The notes beneath the pieces were generated by a model. That model did not search any database and was not told where the DNA came from. It saw nothing but the letters and a program-made list of their open reading frames with translations. Position numbers and translations under genes: made by a program. This document shows, piece after piece, positions 1 through 9,262 of a DNA stretch of 64,000 bases (position 1 is its first letter; each line of letters opens with the position of its first letter). Source of the DNA: Galeopsis tetrahit (taxonomy: Eukaryota; Streptophyta; Magnoliopsida; Lamiales; Lamiaceae); contig OY776131.1 of assembly GCA_963675135.1 (NCBI GenBank), positions 32,449,381 to 32,513,380 of the forward strand. Direction: 5' to 3'.

Positions 1-510
1 AGTTTAGAAAAAAAATTGAGGTTATTTAATTTTATAATTAGAATGAGAATGGCCTTGATTTTTGGTTTTGAAGTCAGCTGGTACGTAAAAAAATTGTGAT
101 ATATATGAACGGTTTAATCTTGTAATATGAATTATATTGAAACAAAGTCGATCTGGTTGTGTTTAGTGAGCTTAATATTTTCCTTTCATTTTAATAGATC
201 TTTGAAATTTTACTGAGTCGCATTTTTCTTTTTTAGTTAATGTAGTTGACATTTCCTTTCTTCGACGGCAAATTAGTTATGTATAAAAAATATAAAAAAT
301 AATGTAAAGGGTATTTTAGACGTTTGTCACTCATTTCAATTTTATTCCACAATCCAAACATTTTGAGTATAAATTATCATATAAACTTAAAATTTCAATC
401 CACAAATCCAAACATGAATTTTAAATCATCTTTTTGAATTGTGAACAATGCAATCCCACTAAATCATATCCTAACATTTCGATCTTGTCTAGCAAACCAA
501 ACAAGCCCTA

Positions 511-550
<40 letters not shown>

Positions 551-597
551 TTATTACTCATAAATTAACATTATTTTATTGAATTCTTTAAATAGAA

Positions 598-843
598 TTA
601 ATTTCCTGTACCAGGACTAGGACTTGACTCGGTAGGTTGAAAAGTATCCACGTTGTCTTTATTTAAATTGTGCCGCAGAACCTTTCTTACATGGATTTGA
701 ATTGGTCCAGCTTCCCCCACTACTATTTCGGAAGAAGTAGTAAACTTGTTTATTTCTTTCTGCTGTTTTGCCTCACTTGCAGTAATTGCAATTACAATTG
801 TGAAAATAAGAAATATATGGACACTTCTAAGGTTATAAGCCAT
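598..843 (-). CDS. CEP-like secreted peptide precursor, copy U1
   Basis: The gene encodes 81 residues in one exon. Residues 1 to about 25 form a hydrophobic signal peptide with a plausible cleavage after the SEA motif, so the product should enter the secretory pathway. Residues 26-66 are a polar spacer. The C-terminus (residues 67-81) reads TFQPTESSPSPGTGN and aligns with the C-terminally encoded peptide (CEP) pattern of F-R-P-T, then P-G, then S-P-G-x-G-H. Differences from that pattern are Arg to Gln, Pro to Ser, and terminal His to Asn. This copy alone has Ser instead of Gly at residue 74, and it has Arg at 57. CEPs are processed, proline-hydroxylated apoplastic hormones perceived by leucine-rich-repeat receptor kinases in nitrogen-demand and root signalling. 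Whether this divergent form signals is not known. The related PIP family is an alternative assignment. The ATG chosen begins MAYNLRS, conserved in all copies. Confidence 0.75.
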   Translation of the reverse strand: MAYNLRSVHIFLIFTIVIAITASEAKQQKEINKFTTSSEIVVGEAGPIQIHVRKVLRHNLNKDNVDTFQPTESSPSPGTGN

Positions 844-905
844 TGTAATAGAAATAATATACTAGGCAGAGAGAAAGAAATGATATTTTACGTCTACCGT
901 ACTGT

Positions 906-914
906 CTATTTATA
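906..914 (-). promoter_or_regulatory. TATA box of CEP-like gene U1
   Basis: TATAAATAG on the minus strand lies about 65 bp upstream of the ATG. The same box sits at the same spacing in all ten copies. Beyond it this A-type copy continues into the long ancestral upstream region. Confidence 0.7.
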
Positions 915-1352
915 ATATTTGGAACCATGTGTTTTTATTAAATATGTAATCGAATATGTTTGGGGGTCCTTTATCTCTGCCAATTTTTATTTTATTTTAT
1001 TCTATTAACTTTTAAATTTTAATTTTGATTGGTAACTTACATTTTATCAACTTTTTAATCATGTGGGTTTCATCTCATATACACACGAATGCACGTCGTG
1101 CACTTGGGTGTACCCAGTTTTTTTCTTGGCTTTTTATTGCTAGTTTTTTTTTCTTAGCTTTAGTTTTTTTTTTAATTCCACTTGTTACCTATTTGTTCTA
1201 TTACCTATTTTTCTATTCTTTTTTATGCATTTTTTTAATTAAAACCCTTTATTTATTGTTATAGGTTTTTTTTTCTTGTTTTTTTTAAATTAAATAAATG
1301 GATAGAGAGAGTTTGAATTATGTACTTCAACCTTAAAAATTCAATATATCTA

Positions 1353-1672
1353 AAAATTGTAAGTCAATATAACTGAAAAGTGCAATACAATATTATAAAA
1401 AAGTGCAAGTCAATATAACTGAAAAGTGCAACACAATATTACTAAAAAGTGTAAGTCAATATTACTAAAAAGTGCAACACAATATTATAAAAAAGTGCAA
1501 GTTAGTATAATTGAAAAGTGCAACACAATATTTATAAAAAGTGTAAGTCAATATAATTGAAAAATGTAATACAATATTACTAAAATGTGCAAGTCACATA
1601 TTAACTGAAAAGTGTAAGTGTTTATAACTGAAAAGTGCAACACATATTTTATTAAAAGGTGCAAGTGAGTAT
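1353..1672 (+). repeat. Minisatellite block, forward orientation (U1)
   Basis: Imperfect alternating monomers of the type AAGTGCAACACAATATTA and AAGTGTAAGTCAATATAACTG, with a combined period of roughly 35-40 bp. Related monomers in reverse orientation lie about 640 bp to the right, so the two blocks could pair as a long imperfect hairpin. Confidence 0.85.
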
Positions 1673-2310
1673 AGACACTTACCAATTTTTATATAAGTAA
1701 ACGTGATTTCGCCTCTATTTTTTTAATAAATTAAATACATTTGGAGGAAAATAAATTATATGAAGTAATTAAAAAAATATGTATCAATTAATACTTAATT
1801 AAATAAAAAATATATTAATAAACAATAAAAAACCATTATAACCTAATAATTAAAAATCATCTTCAATTTTTTATTAAATGGTCAAATTAAATAAAAATTA
1901 CAAATAAAAATTATAAATAAATCTTCAATATGACGACAATTAAAAAAATTATGTAGAATTTATTTGATAAGTGTTTAATAAAAAATGAAAAATATAGAAT
2001 AAATTACTTTTACCTCTATAATAGGCCACATGATAAAAAGTTGAAAAAAAAAGTTATTGTGTGAAAATTAAAATTTAAAAGTTGATAGGACCAAAATAAA
2101 AATGTGGTGAAGTTATAAGGATGAAAAAAAAAATTCCCCCAATTAAATATTACAATTCGCTTAATTTATGTGTGGTTAAAGTTATGTAAATTAGATTACA
2201 TTTAATTAAATGCATTTGAAATTAATTATCTTAAATTATGTAATCTAATTTTTTTTATATTGCATGTTAGGTGATTGTTTTTTTTAATGGATGGACGTTA
2301 GTGGAATAAA

Positions 2311-2606
2311 ACTTTTCAATTATAGGAACTTACACTTTTCAGTTATAGTGACTATGACTTACATTTTAAGGATGGACCTTATAAAAAAATTAATTTACTA
2401 TTTAAGTTGTTGACATACTCTCACTTGCATTTTTTAATAATATTGTGTTGCACTTTTCAGTTATAGGAACTTACACTTTTCAGTTATAGTGACTTACATT
2501 TTTTAATTATATTGTGTTGCACTTTTTCGGTTATAATGACTTACATTTTTCATTAATATATATTGTACGTGTTGCATTTTTCACTTATAGTACTTTTTAG
2601 TAATAT
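2311..2606 (-). repeat. Minisatellite block, inverted orientation (U1)
   Basis: Monomers such as TTGTGTTGCACTTTTCAGTTATAG and GACTTACA are reverse complements of the block at 1353-1672. Confidence 0.8.
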
Positions 2607-4251
2607 ATGTCCATTAATTATTTTTTACCAAATCAACATTCCTTAATTTTAAAATTTGTGATATAATTTTGTATTCTACATCATCATCTTCAAATATAGA
2701 AGTGTATCAAATCGTGGATCACATGACTGATAAAGATATTGCGTAATATAAAAATATGTTATTGTAATATAGTTGAAGTTTGATGATTAATACAGTAAGG
2801 CCTAGTTTGGTTTGTTGGAAATGGGGAGATAGACTTTTTTTCCCAACTATTCTTACATTTGGTTTGGTTGATTTCAGCCCAGGTTACTTTTTCCCACAAA
2901 ACCCAGCCTCACGTGATTAATGATCCAAGGTGGGGGCTGAGTTTATTTATCTAGCTCACTCCCAATTTCAGTTTACATTGTTTATTGTCCATATTGTCCT
3001 TGAACTTATATAATTTTTGACTATTATACCCTCACTCCAATCTGTATTTACACAAGGCCACATAAATTTACAATGTGAACCTTAATTCTCATTTTCAATC
3101 GGGCATCGTCTTCTAACCTTTATAAACGAGAAGTTGAGAAGTGGCAATACATTAAATGCATATTTACGTTTGTGGTAATTTAATTATTTATTATATTTAA
3201 TTTTGACAAGCTTGTCCCCACTGTGATGTAGTTTGTTCACCCTTTTATTTTAACATTTTCATATTTGAAGAGCTGATGGCGAGGAGGAGTGGTGGATGGC
3301 AAATTTATTATCATTTAATAAAACCAATTGAGCTTGTTCAACTCTTTGTTAATTTTTTCATAAAATATTGAGATATGGTTCACTAGATATTTTTAAATTC
3401 TTTCGAGTTGTTAATTATTATTTAAGCTTCTGCCAAATGTTATTATATATATTGAAGAAAATACATCTGTGAGTTTCATTTCTTATTTCAAAATTTTGGT
3501 ATATAACTTTTATTTTTATATCAACAACTATTTTCGTAAAATTTATTATTTTGAAAATTGGGGCGTGATACTTTCATTTACTTATTTTATGATTATATCC
3601 TCCCGCTCGCTCTTGCATTTTGGATGTGATTTTAGTTGGATTAAATTAATAATTAAGGGACTTGATTAGTTTAGAAAAAAAATTGAGGTTATTTAATTTT
3701 ATAATTAGAATGAGAATGGCCTAGTTAAGGTTGATTTTTGGTTTTGAAGTCAGCTGGTACGTAAAAAAATTGTGATATATATGAACGGTTTAATCTTGTA
3801 ATATGAATTATATTGAAACAAAGTCGATCTGGTTGTGTTTAGTGAGCTTAATATTTTCCTTTCATTTTAATAGATCTTTGAAATTTTACTGAGTCGCATT
3901 TTTTTTTTAAATGTAGTTGACATTTCCTTTCTTCGACGGCAAATTAGTTATGTATAAAAAATATAAAAAATAATGTAAAGGGTATTTTAGACGTTTGTCA
4001 CTCAATTTCAATTTTATTCCACAATCCAAACATTTTGAGTATAAATTATCATATAAACTTAAAATTTCAATCCATAAATCCAAACATGAATTTTAAATCA
4101 TCTTTTTGAATTGTGAACAATGCAATCCCACTAAATCATATCCTAACATTTCGATCTTGTCTAGCAAACCAAACAAGCCCTAAGTAATATATATATATAT
4201 ATTCTTATTACTCATAAATTAACATTATTTTATTGAATTCTTTAAATAGAA

Positions 4252-4497
4252 TTAATTTCCTGTACCAGGACTAGGACTTGACTCGGTAGGTTAAAAAGTA
4301 TCCACGTTGTCTTTATTTAAATTGTGCAGCAGAACCTTTCTTGCATGGATTTGAATCGGTCCAGCTTCCCCCACTACTATTTCGGAAGAAGTAGTAAACT
4401 TGTTTATTTCTTTCTGCTGTTTTGCCTCACTTGCAGTAATTGCAATTACAATTGTGAAAATAAGAAACATATGGACACTTCTAAGGTTATAAGCCAT
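4252..4497 (-). pseudogene. CEP-like precursor, copy U2, stop codon in the peptide
   Basis: This copy is collinear with the other copies over all 81 codons. Codon 69, CAA (Gln) elsewhere, is TAA here, so translation ends after DTF and only the first two residues of the 15-residue peptide are made. The signal peptide and spacer are otherwise intact, and the downstream codons still encode the rest of the motif, so the lesion looks recent. It is adjacent to the rearranged end of U2. The TATA box is at 4560-4568 on the minus strand. Confidence 0.85.
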
Positions 4498-5008
4498 TGT
4501 AATAGAAATAATATACTAGACAGAGAGAAATAAATGATATTTTACGTCTACCGTACTGTCTATTTATAATATTTGGAACCGTGTTTTTTTATTAAATATG
4601 TAATCGAATATGTTTGGGGGTCCTTTATCTCTACCAATTTTTATTTTATTTTATTCTATTAACTTTTAAATTTTAATTTTGATGGGTAACTTACAATATT
4701 TTATCAACTTTTTAATCATGTGGGTTTCATCTCATATACACACGAATGCACGTCGTGCACTCGGGTGTACCCAATTTTTTTCTTGGCTTTTTATTGCCAG
4801 TTTTTTTTTCTTCGCTTTAGTTTTTTTTTAATTCCACTTGTTACCTATTTGTTCTATTACCTATTTTTCAATTCTTTTTTATGCATTTTTTTAATTAAAA
4901 CCCTTTATTTATTGTCATAGTTTTTTTTTCTTGTTTTTTTTAAATTAAATAAATGGATAGAGAGAGTTTGAATTATGTATTTCAACCTTAAAAATTCAAT
5001 ATATCTAA

Positions 5009-5329
5009 AAATTGTAAGTCAATATAACTGAAAAGTGCAACACAATATTATAAAAAAGTGCAAGTCAATATAACTGAAAAGTGCAACACAATATTACTAC
5101 AAAGTGTAAGTCAATATTACTAAAAAGTGCAACACAATATTATAAAAAAGTGCAAGTTAGTATAATTGAAAAGTGCAACACAATATTTATAAAAAGTGTA
5201 AGTCAATATAATTGAAAAATGTAATACAATATTACTAAAATGTGCAAGTCACATATTAACTGAAAAGTGTAAGTGTTTATAACTGAATTGTTCAACACAT
5301 TTTTTATTAAAAGGTGCAAGTGAGTATAG
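5009..5329 (+). repeat. Minisatellite block, forward (U2, first copy)
   Basis: Same monomers as at 1353-1672. Confidence 0.8.
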
Positions 5330-5507
5330 ACACTTACCAATTTTTATATAGGTAAACGTGATTTCACCTCCATTTTTTTAATAAATTAAATACGTTTGGA
5401 GGAAAATAAATTATATGAAGTAATTAAAAAAATATGTATCAATTAATACTTAATTAAATAAAAAATATATTAATAAACAATAAAAAACCATTATAACCTA
5501 ATAATTA

Positions 5508-5730
5508 AAAGTGTAAGTCAATATTACTGAAAAGTGCAACACAATATTATAAAAAAGTGCACGTTAGTATAATTGAAAAGCGCAACACAATATTTATAAA
5601 AAGTGTAAGTCAATATAATTGAAAAATGTAATACAATATTACTAAAAGGTGCAAGTCACATATTAACTGAAAAGTGTAAGTGTTTATAACTGAAAAGTGC
5701 AACACATTTTTTATTAAAAGGTGCAAGTGA
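5508..5730 (+). repeat. Minisatellite block, forward (U2, duplicated copy)
   Basis: A second forward block inside the same unit, starting abruptly at GTGTAAGTCAATATTACTG after AATAATTAAAA. This is an internal duplication not seen in other units. Confidence 0.8.
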
Positions 5731-5777
5731 GTATAGACACTTACCAGTTTTTATATAAGTAAATGTGATTTCACCCG

Positions 5778-5868
5778 ATTTTTGGTTTTGAAGTCTGGTA
5801 CGTAAAATTTTTTTGATATGAATGGTTCAATCTTGTAATATGGATTATATTGAAACAAAGTCGATATG
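5778..5868. repeat. Left fragment of unit U3, split off by the Athila insertion
   Basis: It matches the start region of A-type units (GATTTTTGGTTTTGAAGTCT, then ATTGAAACAAAGTCGAT). It continues after the retrotransposon at 20,102 with CTGGTTGTGTTTAGTGAGC. Confidence 0.85.
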
Positions 5869-7722
5869 TGATTTGTCGTGGGACTGCTCGAATTATGGGT
5901 TAATTATGCTCTAGATATCAAGAAATTCTTACAACTTTCGTGTAATTATGAGCTAATTGTTAGATATGTTGATACATGAATGTTTTGTTTGATTTTTAGG
6001 TAAAGCAAGAAGTTTCGAAGCAAATCACGAGAAATCCAGCCGTTGGATCAATCTAATGAGTCAACCACAAGAAAGGCATCAAGAAGAGGGTCGAAAAGAG
6101 ACGAGAATCGGGTCGATCGGGCACCCGGATCGAAGGTTATGAGCAAAACGAAGATCAAGCTGGAGGAGTGCACGACCGAGCTGGAACAAGAAGGAAGGGG
6201 TGCACGGCCGAGCCCTCGTCTCGGAGAAGAGGTGCTCGAGACCGAGACTTTTTGACATTGAAGAAGGAAAAGGGGGTGCTCGGCCGAGCCCTCGTCTCGG
6301 AGAGGAGCTCAAGACCGAGACTTTTTGGAAGGAACAGACACGGCCGAGACACGAGCTCGGCCGAGCTCGATGGAGGAGGAAAGTGCCTAGGGCACGACCG
6401 AGACACATGCACGGCCATGCTCCTGAAGAGAAAACTCGCGTGCACGCTTTTATGCACGGGCAGCTCGGCCGAGCCCCGTGCACGGTCGTGCTCCACCTGA
6501 AAACTTTACCTTCTCTCTCTTGACCTAGGGACACGTGCCAAGCTTTTTGGGAAGGGCATTTAAGCTCCCATTTTCGTTTTTGCCAAAAAGGGAAGCCATT
6601 GGAGGCCACACAAGCTCCCTACACATCCAAATTTCATTATCTTGCTCGTTTTTAGCTCGTTTTTCTTAATCTAGCCATAGAATTGAGTGAATTTTCTTAG
6701 TTTAATTGTTATTGGGGGTTGTAATTTCAATTTCAAGGAAGGATTGAAGACTCCATTGAAGCACTTTAAGGTTTTTGTCTACAATTTCATTCAATGAGGT
6801 GATACCTTTACTTTTATTGAAGATTCTTGTGTTATTTATTATGGGTATGTTGAATTTCTCATTTGCTTTCCTTAATTTCATTAAATTAGCTATGGGCTAA
6901 GCAAATTGGTGTTTGGGTGTTATAGAATTGTGATGGAATTAATGTTATAGCTTGATTTCAATTGTGGAATTCATTAGTGGGATTTATTGGTTAGGTTTAT
7001 GGGTTTTGAGAGATCATTTTACAAGAACTCAATTATTAGGTTGTATTAGAAGCATGATTAGTGCAACGAGAGTTGGTTAATCTTGACAATAGTATAATCG
7101 AGGGTTGGGAGTCGAGTGAATTGAGTTAATATTAGTTTATCGCAACGAGAGTTGGGTAAATTTCATTAGAACCCCATTTATCTCCATTAATTGCTTTAAT
7201 TGACATTTAAGTGATTAGTGAGAAGACCATAGGAGCTTGGTTGTTAGTATTCAAGTGGAAAAGCATAACTAGGGATTAGTTTAGTTTAATTAGGTAGAGT
7301 CGAACCCCCTAGCCGTGTGATTACCCGGGTAAGAAAACTTCTATTCATCCTCTCGATCCTAGGTGCTTGCTCGATTTATGCCTTAGCGATTGCTTCTACC
7401 AAATTCCATCCAATGAATTACACATAGACTTCGAATTTTAACATCGATTCCACACAAGGACGAACACCCGAACACTACCTCTCCTCACTTGATTTCTATC
7501 GTATTTTTCTTAGTTATTTGCTTGTCATTAGTTGTCATTTGTTAGTGTCATTTACAATTCCTTGCACAAAACATGGATTTCCGCTATATTCAAAGAACAA
7601 CATACACACTAAGGCTACTTTCACATACTAGTCCCACGGATCGATAATTTAATCGGGCCTTGCTTTTATTACACGCGAACCTCTTATACTTGAGGGGAGC
7701 GTGTTGCTAAAAACACGTGTCA
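5869..7722 (+). repeat. Athila 5' LTR
   Basis: It begins TGATTTGTCGTGGGACTGCT and ends AAAACACGTGTCA, directly before the primer-binding site. It contains a CG-rich array of GCTCGGCCGAGC-type palindromes at about 6165-6500, followed by a TATA-like CATTTAAG at 6557-6564. Open frames read through the CG-rich array are composition artefacts, not genes. Confidence 0.93.
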
Positions 7723-7728
7723 AGTTTT

Positions 7729-7747
7729 TGGCGCCGCTGCCCGGGGA
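7729..7747 (+). other. Athila primer-binding site
   Basis: TGGCGCCGCTGCCCGGGGA lies 6 bp after the 5' LTR. It has the TGGCGCC start usual for tRNA-primed plant Gypsy elements. The priming tRNA, probably an Asp-type one, is inferred. The leader runs to the gag ATG at 7874. Confidence 0.8.
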
Positions 7748-7873
7748 TTAGTTTTGTGTTTAAGTAACTTAGTTTTTGTTGTTCTTGAGTACTAGTGATT
7801 TTATTTTTCTTTTTAGTAAGTTCTTTGTTTGTCTTGTCTTTGGAAATTGATACTTGGTTGATTCTATAGGTGC

Positions 7874-9262
7874 ATGAACACAAGAGGAGGTGGGATCGAC
7901 CTAATTCCTATTGATTTGGAAATTGAAGCAACGGCACGAAGAAGAAACCGAGATCGAAATCAAAGGCTTGAACAAGAGAGAGCAATGTCCGATAATCAAG
8001 GAAACAACAATCAAAACATCATTCACCCTCCGGTCGACAACCGAGTCATTGGAGCGGGGAATGAGGGTGGAGTCGGTCATGAGGAAGAGAGAACTATTAG
8101 AGATTATTTTGAACCCCCGGTTCAAAGATACTATGATGGGATCGAGCGCCCTCCTATTGCGCCCAACAACTTCGAGATTAGCCCGAGCCTAATCCGAATG
8201 CTCGAGAAGAGACAATTTGGAGGGGAGCCACTTGAAGATCCGAATCAACACTTGTCCCGATTCTTGGAGTACGCGGATACGGTGAAGATTAATGGGGTTC
8301 ATGAGAATACTTTGAAGATGAGGCTCTTTCCTTTCACTTTGAAAGATAAAGCCAAGGAATGGCTTACCTCAATGATCAACAACCGTGTGACCACGTGGGA
8401 CGAGCTTAGCAAGAGATTTCTATTGAAGTTCTTTCCTCCCTCAAAGACTCTTCAATGCAAGACCGAAATCACCCAATTTCTTCAAAGGGAGAATGAAAGC
8501 ATCTATAGTGCATGGGAGAGATTCCAAAGTCTTTTGAGGAGGTGCCCTCAACATGGGTTTGCGGAGGAGCAAACGATTAGCTTCTTCTACAATGGATTGG
8601 GGCTCTCTTCAAGGCAATACATTGATGCATCCGCGGGTGGGCAATTGTTTGCAAAGAGTGCAAGAGTAGCAAAGGAAATCATTGAAGAAATTGCTACAAA
8701 CACCTACGATTGGCCTATTGATGGAAATAGACCCAATAGAGTTGCTCAAATTGGGAATAACTCTACATCATTGGGTGATACAATCAAGATGCTCTTGGAC
8801 AAAGTTGAGTTAATGGAGAACAATCAAAGGAGAGAAAATTTTGGTGGGGGAATGGAGATGCCTAACATGTTGAACCAAGTTGAAGATGCTAACTACATGG
8901 GAAGGCCCCAATATCCTCAAGGGAATTTTCAAGGAAACTTTCACCAACCACCTTTCCCAAACCAAGCTCCTAATCAAAACCGTTTCCAACAACATGCCCA
9001 AGCCCAATTCCAAGGAAATCTTCCTTACAACCCAAATGCTCGGAAGCATGAAAACTTCTCTTATGGAAATTCGAAAGCCGCTCTTACACTCCCTCCGGGA
9101 TTTGATCCGGGTGCTCGTGCACCAAACAACGAGGGGAGACCTCAATTGGAAGATATGTTGTATACCTTCATAAACATGAACAAAGAAAAAATGGACAAAG
9201 TGGAGGAGCAAATGGTCTCACTTACTAATCAAATGAAGAACATGGAGTTTCAAATGGGATAA
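7874..9262 (+). CDS. Athila gag polyprotein region
   Basis: A 462-residue structural protein that would form the cytoplasmic virus-like particle. Residues about 80-215 carry the plant retrotransposon gag core, with motifs such as FPFTLKDKAKEWL, a following W-x-E-L, and the segment around SIYSAWERFQSLLRRCPQHG. Residues about 290-400 are Asn/Gln/Pro-rich. No CCHC zinc knuckle is seen. The frame ends with TAA immediately before the pol ATG and in the same frame, so gag and pol are separated by one stop codon, probably a mutated Gln codon in an originally continuous gag-pol. Confidence 0.88.
   Translation: MNTRGGGIDLIPIDLEIEATARRRNRDRNQRLEQERAMSDNQGNNNQNIIHPPVDNRVIGAGNEGGVGHEEERTIRDYFEPPVQRYYDGIERPPIAPNNFEISPSLIRMLEKRQFGGEPLEDPNQHLSRFLEYADTVKINGVHENTLKMRLFPFTLKDKAKEWLTSMINNRVTTWDELSKRFLLKFFPPSKTLQCKTEITQFLQRENESIYSAWERFQSLLRRCPQHGFAEEQTISFFYNGLGLSSRQYIDASAGGQLFAKSARVAKEIIEEIATNTYDWPIDGNRPNRVAQIGNNSTSLGDTIKMLLDKVELMENNQRRENFGGGMEMPNMLNQVEDANYMGRPQYPQGNFQGNFHQPPFPNQAPNQNRFQQHAQAQFQGNLPYNPNARKHENFSYGNSKAALTLPPGFDPGARAPNNEGRPQLEDMLYTFINMNKEKMDKVEEQMVSLTNQMKNMEFQMG

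Larger units (their letters stand above)
1..3667. repeat. Tandem array unit U1 (A-type)
   Basis: The sequence starting at base 1 (AGTTTAGAAAAAAAATTGAG) recurs at 3668, 51179, 54873 and 58562, which defines a unit of about 3.67 kb. Positions 1-597 hold AT-rich sequence and an (AT)n tract at about 513-549, close downstream of the CEP-like gene. Positions 915-1350 are T-rich with no credible gene. Forward minisatellite blocks lie at about 1353-1672 and inverted ones at about 2311-2606. Positions 1680-2310 and 2610-3667 are AT-rich, with no gene that can be supported. Confidence 0.9.
3668..5777. repeat. Tandem array unit U2 (A-type, internally rearranged)
   Basis: It follows U1 closely to about 5508. 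There the text jumps from the sequence that follows the forward minisatellite back into a second minisatellite copy. At about 5777 it jumps again to the start region of the next unit. Roughly 2.2 kb, including the inverted minisatellite block, is missing relative to U1. The (AT)n tract at about 4185-4202 is short. Confidence 0.8.

Noticed and set aside
290..511. A possible MITE downstream of each CEP gene (ends with AGCAAACCAAACAAGCCCTA)
   Set aside because: The terminal string resembles plant MITE ends, but no convincing inverted partner or target duplication was found, and it is fixed in every unit.
670..915. Plus-strand open frames opposite each CEP-like gene (also at 4324, 20622, 24220, 27911, 44541, 48189, 51858, 55547 and 59212)
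   Set aside because: They are mirror frames of the minus-strand genes. They change length freely between copies and run through the TATA box, whereas the minus-strand frame is conserved and has a signal peptide and peptide motif.
1353..1672. Regularly spaced short repeats that might suggest a CRISPR array
   Set aside because: The spacers are themselves repeats, monomers are degenerate, and the context is a plant nuclear genome. It is a minisatellite.
6079..6609. Long Arg/Pro/Ser-rich frames in several phases across the LTR
   Set aside because: They come from the CG-rich palindrome array, occur in both strands at once, and lie inside a retrotransposon LTR.
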